In this document: piece by piece, positions 19,542 to 28,517 of the stretch
Numbering within the stretch: position 1 is the first letter of the stretch
Layout: every line of letters begins with the position of its first letter
NCBI GenBank assembly: GCA_017432565.1
Contig: JAFRIW010000032.1
Coordinates: forward strand, 1-64,000
Direction: 5' to 3'
Length of the DNA stretch: 64,000 nucleotides
Source: Lachnospiraceae bacterium
GTDB lineage: Bacteria > Bacillota > Clostridia > Lachnospirales > Lachnospiraceae
Program-made: the position numbers and the translations under genes
The notes under the pieces: model-generated
What the model saw: only the letters and a program-made list of their open reading frames with translations
Databases searched by the model: none
Told to the model about the DNA's origin: nothing

Positions 19542-20497
19542 GCTTTCTCTCCGCTCTGTGCAGGGGCTCTCTTCTCCAGCACGCCCGTCAGCCAGTGCAG
19601 GAGATCCTCCTGTACCGTCTGATAATCCAGCTCATTCAGAATCTCGTGCCGGTCTCCCGGATAAAGCTTTAATTCCGCGGGAAGTCCCGCTGCCTTCAGT
19701 GCTTCATAAGCCTGCCGGACGCCCGTGCTGTTTCCGCCCACCGGGTCCTCCGCGCCGGAGACCACCAGAATCGGAAGGCTCTTCGGAATCCGCTCGATGT
19801 TCTCCTTCTTCTGGCAGTACTCGATCCCGGAAAACATGTCATAATAAGCCTGCACCGTAAACCGGAAGGTGTTCAGCGGATTCTTCAGATACCGGTCCAC
19901 CACCTCAGTATCCTTTGTCAGCCAGTCATGCGTAGTGCGCGGATTCGGAATTCCTTTGTTGTTGGAAGCAAACGCCATGAAATCCACCATTTTGCTGCGG
20001 TATCTCTTTCCGCGGACGCTTCCGATCAGGCTGCACAGCGTTTTGCCCAGCTTCAGTACGTTCTCCGGCTGTGTGCCCGTCCCCATGATAATGGCACCGG
20101 CAAGTCCTTCTCCGTGCATCTCAATATATTGTCTCATGAGGAAAGAGCCCATACTGTGTCCCATGACAAAATACGGAATGTCCGGGTACTTCTCTTTCGT
20201 GATCGCCCTGAGCTGATCCATGTCCTTAATCACCAGCTCGTTTCCGCGGCTCTCATTGAAGAAGCCGAGATCCTCGCCTTTCGCTGCCGTCAGGCCGTGT
20301 CCGAGATGGTCATTGCCGGTCACATAAAAGTCGTAAGCAGTCAGAAAAGAAGCAAAGCGGTCATAGCGGTCGATAAATTCAATCATGCCGTGGGCAATCT
20401 GCAGGATTGCGCGCGGTTTATGGTCCGGGATCCACTCGATCGCGTGAATCCGGTTCTTTCCGTCCGCAGATAAATAGGTAAACTCATTCTTTTTCAT
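19538..20497 (-). CDS. Alpha/beta hydrolase (lysophospholipase / S33 aminopeptidase-like)
   Basis: Cytoplasmic serine hydrolase of 319 residues with no signal peptide. It has the nucleophile elbow GHSMGS (Ser115), an HG oxyanion motif (IAHGM), and a likely catalytic Asp (SGAEDPVG) and His (GDRHEIL). The family includes monoacylglycerol lipases and lysophospholipases; the substrate is not predictable. It is the first gene of a hydrolase-regulator-kinase operon, with its stop overlapping the regulator start by 4 nt. The pairing suggests the two-component system may respond to envelope lipids, but that is inference. Confidence 0.88.
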   Translation of the reverse strand: MKKNEFTYLSADGKNRIHAIEWIPDHKPRAILQIAHGMIEFIDRYDRFASFLTAYDFYVTGNDHLGHGLTAAKGEDLGFFNESRGNELVIKDMDQLRAITKEKYPDIPYFVMGHSMGSFLMRQYIEMHGEGLAGAIIMGTGTQPENVLKLGKTLCSLIGSVRGKRYRSKMVDFMAFASNNKGIPNPRTTHDWLTKDTEVVDRYLKNPLNTFRFTVQAYYDMFSGIEYCQKKENIERIPKSLPILVVSGAEDPVGGNSTGVRQAYEALKAAGLPAELKLYPGDRHEILNELDYQTVQEDLLHWLTGVLEKRAPAQSGEKA

Positions 20498-20649
20498 AAC
20501 ACTGATTCTCCTTATCGAAGGAAACCTCCGGCGTTATTACCGTGCTGTCCGGATCTGTACAGATTGCGGGACAACTTTATTCTATCATACTCTTTCCCTT
20601 TACTGCCCTTTCTGCGGATAAAACGGCTGATAAAACATCAGCTGAAAGA

Positions 20650-20710
20650 TGTGTTCGTTTTTATATAAATTTATATATATTCTATATGTTTTTATTGAAT
20701 TTCGAACACA
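20650..20710. repeat. Inverted repeat around the antitoxin promoter
   Basis: Arms TGTGTTCG (20650-20657) and CGAACACA (20703-20710) are exact complements about 45 bp apart, and flanking bases extend the match imperfectly. The second arm lies in the spacer of the predicted promoter, as expected for an autoregulatory operator. The remainder of the 20498-20821 gap is AT-rich and holds only a small GCTGAT/ATCAGC hairpin (20626-20642). Confidence 0.45.
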
Positions 20711-20723
20711 CTTATTGTATAAT
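20695..20723 (+). promoter_or_regulatory. Predicted promoter of the toxin-antitoxin pair
   Basis: TTGAAT (20695-20700), 17-bp spacer, perfect TATAAT (20718-20723), about 100 nt before the antitoxin gene. It is one of the clearest promoters in the window. Confidence 0.75.
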
Positions 20724-20821
20724 AATGTTACCGGAGCTCCCGCATTTCAAGCCGTTTTCAGCGGATCTTCCGGCAGGATTTTACAACAGTAACAGGTTCT
20801 GAAAATCAGAGAGGAAAAAAG

Positions 20822-21067
20822 ATGGCACAGGCGACCTTCAGCATCCGGATGGATGAAGAACTGAAAAAGGAATTTGACGCGTTGTGCACGGAATTCGGCA
20901 TGAACGCGACGACTGCGTTCAATGTGTTCGCACGCGCAGTCGTGCGCGAGAGAAGAATCCCGTTTGAGATTGTCTCACCTGCCGCACAGCAGAATGAAAA
21001 CGAGAAGAAGCATTCCGGCCGCACCACCTCCGCAGTCGGAAAAAAGAGAAAGGAGTCCGCACAATGA
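20822..21067 (+). CDS. RelB/DinJ-type antitoxin
   Basis: The 81-residue product has an N-terminal ribbon-helix-helix pattern (ATFSIRMDEELKKEFDALC, then GMNATTAFNVFARAVVRERRIPFEI) typical of RelB/DinJ antitoxins, followed by a basic, probably disordered tail that would contact the toxin. Such proteins usually bind their own promoter. The gene overlaps the downstream PIN-domain gene by 4 nt, standard for type II pairs. It is on the plus strand among minus-strand genes. The start has GAGAGGAAAAAAG upstream. Confidence 0.85.
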   Translation: MAQATFSIRMDEELKKEFDALCTEFGMNATTAFNVFARAVVRERRIPFEIVSPAAQQNENEKKHSGRTTSAVGKKRKESAQ

Positions 21068-21477
21068 CCTGTTTTGTCGTATATGACACCAATGTACTGC
21101 TCTCTGCCCTGCCGACCAATCACGACGATGCGGCTGCCGTAGGAATCATCGACCGGATCACGACCGGTGAGATCATTCCGCTTCTCAGCCCGGAAATTCT
21201 CGAGAGGTACAGACAGGTCCTTCACGACAAACGCTATAATCTCCCCGAACAGTCCGTCCGCAACCTTCTGAACGTCATCTGTAAATATGCTCTTCCGGTG
21301 AATCCCGCCGCTTCCGAGGATCTGGCTCTTTTAAACCTCGGACTTCCCTTTTATCAGGTAGTCATGCGCAGGCGCGAAAACGGGACCTATCCCATTCAGG
21401 ATTCCCTTAAAAAAATCCCCCGCCGTCCCGATGTGGTAACGGCGAGGGAAATGCTCGATCTGCTGGACAGAAGGTAA
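21064..21477 (+). CDS. PIN-domain toxin-like protein, probably catalytically degenerate
   Basis: The 137-residue product resembles the COG1569/PF13470 class of PIN toxins, which are metal-dependent RNases. Residues VYDTNVLLSAL (first Asp, residue 8) and LSPEILERY (Glu) match the first half of the active site, and LPFYQVV and VVTAREML are family landmarks. From my memory of the family, an Asp-rich DPKD-like segment precedes LPFY and a VTGN-like segment follows; here these read LNLG and IQDS. The third and fourth acidic positions therefore seem lost. It ends 4 nt from the convergent ppk stop. Confidence 0.78.
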   Translation: MTCFVVYDTNVLLSALPTNHDDAAAVGIIDRITTGEIIPLLSPEILERYRQVLHDKRYNLPEQSVRNLLNVICKYALPVNPAASEDLALLNLGLPFYQVVMRRRENGTYPIQDSLKKIPRRPDVVTAREMLDLLDRR

Positions 21478-21481
21478 AAGT

Positions 21482-23701
21482 TTACTCTTCGTGTCCTTCC
21501 GATGTTTCAGGGATGAAGACCCGGGTTCTGAGGGCGTTCTCTTTCTTCTGCTCTGCTGCGCGCCGGGCTTCTTCTCCGAAAATCTTCTGTGAATTAACCG
21601 ATTCCTTTCCGCGGCGGTCCACCCGCTCATAGCTCCCGTCCGGCTGCAGAATGGAAGCCTGTTCCGTGTCCGCAAGCTCCAGATCCAGAATATGAATCGC
21701 CTTCTCGGCGATGGACGGCTCCTCCAGCGGGAACATGATTTCCACGCGGCGGTCCAGATTGCGCGGCATCCAGTCCGCGCTGGCCGCATAAACCTGGGGA
21801 ATTCCGGCGTTTTCAAAGCAGAAAATTCTGCTGTGCTCCAGGAAATTGCCGACGATAGAGCGCACGGTGATGTTCTCGGATACCTCCGGAATGCCCACGC
21901 GCAGACAGCAGATTCCGCGGACAATCAGATCGATCTTCACACCCGCGGCACTGGCTTCGTACAGGGCTGAGATAATATCCGGATCGCACAGGGAGTTCAT
22001 CTTGGCGCGGATCCGCGCGGTCTCTCCGTTCAGCGCATTATCCCGCTCTCTGCCGATCAGATACAGAAGACGGTCCTTGAGCCACAGCGGTGCAAGGGAG
22101 AGGCAGTTCCATGCGCGCGGCTCCGAGTAGCCCGAAAGCATGTTGAAAACAGCCGTCGCATCTTCTCCGTAAGTTTCTCTGCAGGTCAGAAGCCCTACGT
22201 CCGTGTAGAGCTTTGCCGTCGAATCGTTGTAATTGCCCGTCGCCAGGTGCACATATCTGCGGATTCCGTCCTCCTCCCGGCGCACCACCAGCGTAATTTT
22301 GGAGTGCGTCTTCAGACCGACCAGGCCATAGATGACATGACAGCCGGCGCGCTCAAGCATGCGCGCCCAGCCGATGTTGTTCTCCTCATCAAAGCGTGCC
22401 TTCAGCTCCACCAGGACCGTGACCTGCTTTCCGTTTTCCGCGGCGCGGGAAAGAGAACGCACGATCGGGGAATTTCCGCTGACCCGGTACAGGGTCTGTT
22501 TGATCGCCAGTGTGTCGGGGTCCTCTGCCGCTGCCGCGACAAAATCCACCACCGGCTGGAAACTCTGGTAAGGGTGATGCAGGAAGATATCGCCCTTGCG
22601 GATCTGCGCGAACAGATCGCATCCGGCGGGCAGTTCCGGCACCTCCTGCGGACGCTCGTAGCCATGTTCCTTCAGATGGTCAAAACCGGGCAGTCCGTAC
22701 ACTTTCATCAGGAAGGTCAGATCCAGCGGTCCGTCAATAGAGAACACCTCCGAATCTGCCAGGTTCAGATTCTCCTTCAGAAGCTTCAGAAGACGCTTGT
22801 CCATATCCGAGTCCGCTTCCAGGCGGATCGCCTGGCCGCGCTGCCGCTTCTTGAGCTGCTTCTCGATTTCGACCAACAGATCCTCGGCCTCATCCTCATC
22901 GATCGAAAGATCGGCATTGCGCATGATCCGGAACGTGTCCACACAGATCACATCATAGCCGGTAAACAGCAGCGGCATATGCTGACGGATCACATCCTCC
23001 AGCAGAATAATCCGCACCGGCGCGCCTTCTCCCGGCAGAAGAATAAATCTGGGCAGTACGCTCGGCACCTGAACCGTCGCGAATTCAAGTCCCTCCGCGG
23101 CCTTTTTCTTCTTTCCCTTTTTGCCGCGGCCGAGAAGCCCTGTATCCTGCCCTTTTCTGCGCAGCAGCGCACCCAGGTTCAGCGTCTTATTCAGAATCAG
23201 CGGGAACGGGCGGGAGGAGTCCACTGCCATCGGCGTGAGCACCGGATAAATGTCCGTCTCATAGTAGCGGTCCAGGAATTCCTTTTCTCCCTCACTGAGC
23301 TCTTCCACACTCTGGACAATCTCAAGTCCTTCCTCTTTCAGTGCCGGAAGCAGGGAGCGGTTGTAGGTCGAATACTGCAGCTGCACAAATTCGTGCGCCG
23401 CCTCCAGAATGGCCTCCAGCTGCCTGCCCGGGGTCATGCCCGCAAGATCAGGCTTGTTGTAATCCGCATTCACCATGTCCTGCAGGGAAGCCACGCGGAC
23501 CATAAAGAATTCATCCAGATTGGAGCTGGTGATGGAAAGGAATTTCAGCTTCTCAAAAAGAGGCGTCTCCTTCCTGCGCGCCTCCATCAGGCATCTTCTG
23601 TTGAACTGAAGCCAGGACAGCTCCCGGTTCTGGTAAAATGCCGGATTGAGATAGAAATCTCTCCCGCGTTCCGGTTTCGTTTTTTCTGATTTTGCTTTCA
23701 T
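21482..23701 (-). CDS. ppk1: Polyphosphate kinase 1
   Basis: Makes inorganic polyphosphate from ATP. The 739-residue product begins its N domain with NRELSWLQFNRRCL and has the head domain, the FDEENNI ATP-contact region and the autophosphorylated His in GLKTHSK. The C2 domain includes ASADWMPRNLDRRVEI. It is slightly longer than most Ppk1 because of a C-terminal charged tail. It lies 19 nt after the Ppx/GppA gene, so one operon would encode synthesis and breakdown of polyphosphate. The start has GGCATGAGGTCTAACT upstream. Confidence 0.96.
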   Translation of the reverse strand: MKAKSEKTKPERGRDFYLNPAFYQNRELSWLQFNRRCLMEARRKETPLFEKLKFLSITSSNLDEFFMVRVASLQDMVNADYNKPDLAGMTPGRQLEAILEAAHEFVQLQYSTYNRSLLPALKEEGLEIVQSVEELSEGEKEFLDRYYETDIYPVLTPMAVDSSRPFPLILNKTLNLGALLRRKGQDTGLLGRGKKGKKKKAAEGLEFATVQVPSVLPRFILLPGEGAPVRIILLEDVIRQHMPLLFTGYDVICVDTFRIMRNADLSIDEDEAEDLLVEIEKQLKKRQRGQAIRLEADSDMDKRLLKLLKENLNLADSEVFSIDGPLDLTFLMKVYGLPGFDHLKEHGYERPQEVPELPAGCDLFAQIRKGDIFLHHPYQSFQPVVDFVAAAAEDPDTLAIKQTLYRVSGNSPIVRSLSRAAENGKQVTVLVELKARFDEENNIGWARMLERAGCHVIYGLVGLKTHSKITLVVRREEDGIRRYVHLATGNYNDSTAKLYTDVGLLTCRETYGEDATAVFNMLSGYSEPRAWNCLSLAPLWLKDRLLYLIGRERDNALNGETARIRAKMNSLCDPDIISALYEASAAGVKIDLIVRGICCLRVGIPEVSENITVRSIVGNFLEHSRIFCFENAGIPQVYAASADWMPRNLDRRVEIMFPLEEPSIAEKAIHILDLELADTEQASILQPDGSYERVDRRGKESVNSQKIFGEEARRAAEQKKENALRTRVFIPETSEGHEE

Positions 23702-23720
23702 AGTTAGACCTCATGCCAGA

Positions 23721-25304
23721 TTACAATTCGGATTTTGTCTGCCGCTTCGGATTTTTCTTCCGGATCACCGGATGGATTCCGTAGATTTCTTCAAAGAACG
23801 CTGCCCGCTTTCCGAACATGCCCTTTTCCAGCGTGATATCCTGATCGGTGCGGACCAGAATCTCCAGTTCTGAATCCTTCACCTGAACGCGGATATTCTC
23901 GAATTTCTGCCGGTGTGACCGGTCCAGTCCGTTGGCAATCCGCAGGATGGCGGTCAGCTTGGCGATCACCAGATAGTCTTCTCTGCTGATGCCCGAGATG
24001 CTCGTGCCGCTCGCGTAGCTGTTTCCGACAATCCCGGCCCGCTGCTCGTAATAGACAAAAGGCTCGTGGTTATAGCGGACCACATTGGCGACGATCTCCC
24101 GCTCCTTGTGAGAGAGGCCGATGATCTCTGTCGCCATGATGATGTCATAGGCGCACTGTGCCAGATTGACCATGCTGATGTAGCGGCCGCAGTCGTGCAG
24201 AATGGCCGCGATCCGCAGCAGCAGTTCCTCCCTGTGGGAGAGTCCGTGGATTTTCTTTGTGGCATCGAAGATTTTCAGGCAGATGCTTTCCAGCGTCCTG
24301 CTCCGCTCCGGGCTGCCCTTGTAGCGCTTGCTGATATTCTGGGCGCAGGCAATGATATCGCCCTCAAAATCATGCGAGGGCGGCAGGATTTTCTGCTTCT
24401 CGGCAAATTCATAGACGATGCCGTCGCACAGTGTCACGCCGGAGATATAAATATTCTCCGCCTTCATGACCTCCGCGATCCGGCTGAGCATTACGGCGCT
24501 GATAAAAATCAGCGGGATGTTGTCGTCGCGGACACCGAGCATGCGGGCCAGATTTTGCCTGTTATAGACGTGAATCCGCTGCATCAGCTCGGAGAATTCC
24601 GTCATGGACAGATTGCTGATGCCCCGCTGCTGCATCAGAGCGCACAGGTAGTCATCCACCAGGATGATATTCCGGATGGTACGGTCCTTTAAATACAGGC
24701 GGGCAAAAGGAAGAATCTGCGCGTTGACCAGCTCACTGATGAGCGGCGCAACGGCCGTACTGGCCGCGTCCAGACTGTGAATCTGTTCATGAATTCTCAG
24801 GACGCCCAGACGCAGATTCTGTGTCGTCACCAGACGGTCCTTGTTGAACAGCGAGATCTGGATACTGCCGCCGCCGAAGTCAACAATCGCGCTGTCCTTC
24901 TCGATGACCTGATTGAACAGCTCGCCTTTGCTTGCGATGGATTTGTAATCCAGGAAACGCTGCTCGGAATTGCTGAGAATATCGATATGAATGCCGGTCT
25001 CCAGCTCGATCTGCTCCAGGACCACCGATGCGTTCTGCATCTCCCGGAACGCGCTGGTCCCGTACGCTTTATAGTCTCTGGCCCCGTAGACGTTCATGAC
25101 GCGCCTGAAATCCAGCAGCGTCCTCTTGACCTCGGCGACGTGCCGGCTGGTGATTTTGCCCGTCCGGTAAGTGTCCGTCCCCAGCTCAATCCGGTGGACC
25201 ATGCTGTCCACTTCACGGATTCCGCGGCTTTTCGAGACCTCGAAAATCTTCAGCTGCAGCTCATAGCTCCCGATGTCTATGGCGGCAAAAGTGCGAATAG
25301 CCAT
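23721..25304 (-). CDS. ppx: Ppx/GppA-family exopolyphosphatase with HD domain
   Basis: The 527-residue product has the two actin-like ATPase subdomains of Ppx/GppA: AAIDIGSYELQLKI at the N-terminus, YGTSAFREMQNA, and the phosphate loop DFGGGSIQISLF. A C-terminal HD-type domain follows (LLLRIAAILHDCGRYI). The family hydrolyses polyphosphate or pppGpp; with ppk1 adjacent, polyphosphate is the likelier substrate. The ribosome site is poor (a G-run), so translation may be modest. It follows pheA by 55 nt. Confidence 0.92.
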   Translation of the reverse strand: MAIRTFAAIDIGSYELQLKIFEVSKSRGIREVDSMVHRIELGTDTYRTGKITSRHVAEVKRTLLDFRRVMNVYGARDYKAYGTSAFREMQNASVVLEQIELETGIHIDILSNSEQRFLDYKSIASKGELFNQVIEKDSAIVDFGGGSIQISLFNKDRLVTTQNLRLGVLRIHEQIHSLDAASTAVAPLISELVNAQILPFARLYLKDRTIRNIILVDDYLCALMQQRGISNLSMTEFSELMQRIHVYNRQNLARMLGVRDDNIPLIFISAVMLSRIAEVMKAENIYISGVTLCDGIVYEFAEKQKILPPSHDFEGDIIACAQNISKRYKGSPERSRTLESICLKIFDATKKIHGLSHREELLLRIAAILHDCGRYISMVNLAQCAYDIIMATEIIGLSHKEREIVANVVRYNHEPFVYYEQRAGIVGNSYASGTSISGISREDYLVIAKLTAILRIANGLDRSHRQKFENIRVQVKDSELEILVRTDQDITLEKGMFGKRAAFFEEIYGIHPVIRKKNPKRQTKSEL

Positions 25305-25359
25305 GTCTGTTCATCCCCCCCCAGGTTACAACATACAAGATAAGTTTTATGATCCGGTC

Positions 25360-26505
25360 CTACTTCCGGGCTGACTGATAGCACCCCAGGATCCGCATAT
25401 GCCGCGCCTCTTCGCGGATGCCCCGCAGCGCGCTGCGGACAGCCGGATCCGTCAGCTTCCCCTCAAAATCGATAAAGAACCGGTATTCAAAGCTGCGGTC
25501 CTCGATCGGACGGCTCTCAATTTTGACCATGTTCAGGCCATTGTAAATAATGTGCGACAGCAGATGGTACAGCGCGCCGCTCTCATGCGCAATTTCCACG
25601 CATAGACTGATTTTGTCCGCGTTTTCGGTAAAAATCTTGCGGGGCGATACGATGATAAACCGCGTCGAATTGCTGCTCGACTGATTGACGCCGCAGAGCA
25701 GGATTTCCAGCCCGTAGGCCTTTGCGGCATATGCGCTGGCAATCGCCGCCTGAGAAGGATCCTTCTCCGAGGCGACCTTCTGAGCTGCGAAGGCGTTGTT
25801 CTTCATGCCGATCTGCTGCCAGGAAAGATGCTCCTGCAGGAACCTCTCACTCTGTGCGAGAGACTGCGGATGGGAGTAAACCCGCTTTATTCCGTCCAGA
25901 TCCGCCCCCGGCACGCTCATCAGGCAGTGCTCGATCCGGATAATCTGTTCTCCGACAATGTAGTTCTCAAACTCCACCAGGAGATCATAGTTTTCCGAGA
26001 CAATACCGGCCGTGGAATTCTCAATGGGAAGGACCGCGTAGTCTGCCGCTCCCTCTTCAATCGAGATCATCGCATCGCGGAAGGTCTCCACGCCGAAGCT
26101 CTCCACGCTCTCTCCGAAGAAATTCTTCATGGCTGCTTCCGAGTAGGAGCCGGCGGCTCCCTGAAAGACCACACGCGTATCCTGGCCTGTGAGAGACGCC
26201 ACCTGTGTGAAGGCGCTCTGCATCTGGGCGCCCTGTTCGCTCATCATCTGATACTGCCGCTTGCGGCTCGAGGACATGAGCTGCTCGAACAGTTCCCGCG
26301 CACCGAGACGGTTTCTCTCGTCCCAGACCATGGACTCCACTGCGCGGAGCTTCTCCTGCTCCCGCTGCCGGTCCAGCACGGTCCTGCCGTTTGCGATTTT
26401 ATATTCTGCAACTTCTTCCGAGACCTGCATCCGCTGTTCATACAATCGGACGATTTCGCGGTCGATCTCATCCAGCTGCGCGCGATATTCTTCAAGACTT
26501 CCCAT
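25360..26505 (-). CDS. pheA: Bifunctional chorismate mutase / prephenate dehydratase
   Basis: Converts chorismate to prephenate and on to phenylpyruvate for phenylalanine synthesis. Of 381 residues, 5-90 are a type II chorismate mutase (YRAQLDEIDREIVRLYEQRM, VAEYK), about 110-290 prephenate dehydratase (VVFQGAAGSYSEAA, the PIENSTAG motif, SSNSTRFIIV), and about 300-375 an ACT domain for feedback control (SGALYHLLSHI, ESRP). It follows prfA by 34 nt, likely one operon. Confidence 0.95.
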   Translation of the reverse strand: MGSLEEYRAQLDEIDREIVRLYEQRMQVSEEVAEYKIANGRTVLDRQREQEKLRAVESMVWDERNRLGARELFEQLMSSSRKRQYQMMSEQGAQMQSAFTQVASLTGQDTRVVFQGAAGSYSEAAMKNFFGESVESFGVETFRDAMISIEEGAADYAVLPIENSTAGIVSENYDLLVEFENYIVGEQIIRIEHCLMSVPGADLDGIKRVYSHPQSLAQSERFLQEHLSWQQIGMKNNAFAAQKVASEKDPSQAAIASAYAAKAYGLEILLCGVNQSSSNSTRFIIVSPRKIFTENADKISLCVEIAHESGALYHLLSHIIYNGLNMVKIESRPIEDRSFEYRFFIDFEGKLTDPAVRSALRGIREEARHMRILGCYQSARK

Positions 26506-26539
26506 GGTTTCCGCCTTCCGGTTCCCGACCCCTGAAGAG

Positions 26540-27610
26540 TCAGGACATTTTCAGCAATTTGGCGGCCTGGTCGGCCGCGGAGAGCGCATCGATGATTTCA
26601 TCGAGGTCTCCGTTCATAATATCATCAATCCGGTACAAAGTCAGCTTGATCCGGTGGTCTGTCACCCTTCCCTGCGGGAAATTATAGGTCCTGATCTTCT
26701 CCGAGCGGTCGCCGGTTCCGATCTGACTCCGACGCAGATCCGCCTCGGCATCGTGGCGCTTCTGCATCTCCAGATCATAGAGCTTGGTCCGCAGCAGCGC
26801 AAAAGCTTTGTTTTTGTTCTGAAGCTGAGATTTTTCCGTCTGTGAATAGATGACAATGCCGGTCGGATAATGGGTCAGACGCACCGCGGAATCCGTCGTG
26901 TTGACGCACTGGCCGCCGTTTCCGGAGGCGCGCATGACATCAATGCGGATATCCTTCTCCGGAATCTCGATCTGAATATCGTCATCCGCCTCCGGCATAA
27001 CCGCCACTGTGATGGTGGACGTGTGAATCCGCCCGCCGGACTCGGTCTCCGGGACACGCTGGACGCGGTGCACTCCGCTCTCATATTTCAGCCGCGAGTA
27101 AGCGCCCTTTCCGGAAATCATGAAGTTGACATATTTCATGCCGCCGATGCCGATTTCCTCATAATCCAGCGTCTCTGTCTTAAAGCCCCTGCTCTCTGCG
27201 TAGTGCGTGTACATGCGGTAAATTTCGGCGGCAAACAGTGCCGCTTCGTCACCGCCGGCACCCGCGCGGATCTCCATCACGACATTCCGCTCGTCGTTGG
27301 GATCCTTCGGAATAAGCAGAATCCGGATCTCCTGCTCGAGTTTATCCTTCTGCTCTTTTGCGTCAGCCAGTTCTTCCTTGGCCAGTTCCCGCATCTCCTC
27401 ATCCGATTCCGAGGACAGAAGCTCCAGCGCATCCTGCAGCGCCTGATCCGCCTGCTTATAGCGGGCATAGGTGTCGATCAGCGGCGCGAGATCGCTCTGC
27501 TCCTTCATCAGCGTTCTGAACCGCTCCTGGTTGGCGGCAATGTCGGGACTGGCCAGTTCTCTGGACAGATCCTCATAGCGCAGCGTAAGCGCTTCCAGTT
27601 TCTCAAACAT
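26540..27610 (-). CDS. prfA: Peptide chain release factor 1
   Basis: Recognises UAA and UAG and triggers peptide release. The 356-residue product has the RF1 codon-recognition tripeptide as PET (in RVPETES, the PxT motif) and the catalytic GGQ in [13 protein letters not shown]. The start at 27610 ([15 protein letters not shown]) matches the family and has AAGGAAACAGAAGAA upstream, though the frame is open further. prmC, which methylates the GGQ glutamine, is encoded 28 nt upstream, the usual pairing. Confidence 0.97.
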   Translation of the reverse strand: MFEKLEALTLRYEDLSRELASPDIAANQERFRTLMKEQSDLAPLIDTYARYKQADQALQDALELLSSESDEEMRELAKEELADAKEQKDKLEQEIRILLIPKDPNDERNVVMEIRAGAGGDEAALFAAEIYRMYTHYAESRGFKTETLDYEEIGIGGMKYVNFMISGKGAYSRLKYESGVHRVQRVPETESGGRIHTSTITVAVMPEADDDIQIEIPEKDIRIDVMRASGNGGQCVNTTDSAVRLTHYPTGIVIYSQTEKSQLQNKNKAFALLRTKLYDLEMQKRHDAEADLRRSQIGTGDRSEKIRTYNFPQGRVTDHRIKLTLYRIDDIMNGDLDEIIDALSAADQAAKLLKMS

Positions 27611-27638
27611 TTCTTCTGTTTCCTTATTTGTTTCCTTT

Positions 27639-28517
27639 TTATTTCCGAAGGCCGGGGATGGCAATTCTGCACAGTGCCACCCGATCCAGCCCTGCATAGT
27701 CTTTTTCGACGCGGATTCCGGTATGACCTGCCTCTTCCAGCAGCCGGCAGACATCCTCCGCCTGATCGTATCCGATCTCAAGAAGGAGCGCGCCGCCCGG
27801 CTTTACGAAGCGGGCCGCCTCCTTCGCAATTCTTCTGTAAAAGTCCAGTCCGTCCTCTCCTCCGCACAGCGCCAGATAAGGCTCTTTCTGTGCCACTTCC
27901 TTTTCCAGTGTTCCGATGACTTCCCGCCGGATATAAGGCGGATTGGAAACCAGCAGATCAAACCGCTCTGTCTCATCGCCCAGCGCCGCGAACAGATCCC
28001 CCTGTACAAAGCGGCTCCGGTCGGAAAGGCCAAGACTCTTCGCATTTTGCTCCGCGACCGCAAGGGCTTCCCCGGACAGATCCGTTCCGGTTCCCGACGT
28101 ATTCAGTGAATAGTGAAGAAGAGACAGCAGAATACAGCCGCTGCCGGTGCACAGATCCAGGATCCGCATCCCGCTGTGCAGCTGCTTCATCGCAAGCTCC
28201 ACAAGTGTCTCCGTGTCCTGATTCGGAATCAGAACAGAAGGATTTACGGCAAACGGCAGCCCCATGAATTCCTGGCTGCCGAGAATATAAGCCGCTGGCT
28301 CGTGCAGCGCCCTGCGGCTGATCAGATCTTCATAATCTTTTTGCTGTGCAGGGCTGACCGGCCGTTCCGGTTCAGAGAGAAGTGTCGTGAGTGAAGTGCC
28401 GCACACGGACTCCAGCAGAAGCCTTGCATCCAGCCTCGCATCGGAAATTCCCGCTTTCTCAAGTGCAGCCGCGCCAAGCTCCCACAGTGCCCGGTATCCT
28501 GTTCCGCTCTCAGGCAT
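27639..28517 (-). CDS. prmC: Release factor glutamine methyltransferase
   Basis: Methylates the GGQ glutamine of release factors using SAM. The 292-residue product has the N-terminal helical domain and a Rossmann methyltransferase core with the [12 protein letters not shown] loop and the diagnostic NPPY motif ([10 protein letters not shown]). The start at 28517 ([11 protein letters not shown]) overlaps the upstream DUF1385 stop by 8 nt and fits the family better than the longer open frame. It is adjacent to prfA, its substrate gene. Confidence 0.95.
   Translation of the reverse strand: MPESGTGYRALWELGAAALEKAGISDARLDARLLLESVCGTSLTTLLSEPERPVSPAQQKDYEDLISRRALHEPAAYILGSQEFMGLPFAVNPSVLIPNQDTETLVELAMKQLHSGMRILDLCTGSGCILLSLLHYSLNTSGTGTDLSGEALAVAEQNAKSLGLSDRSRFVQGDLFAALGDETERFDLLVSNPPYIRREVIGTLEKEVAQKEPYLALCGGEDGLDFYRRIAKEAARFVKPGGALLLEIGYDQAEDVCRLLEEAGHTGIRVEKDYAGLDRVALCRIAIPGLRK

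Noticed and set aside
20650..20710. LexA (SOS) box near the toxin-antitoxin promoter
   Set aside because: CGAAC halves occur, but the halves are about 45 bp apart rather than 4 bp apart.
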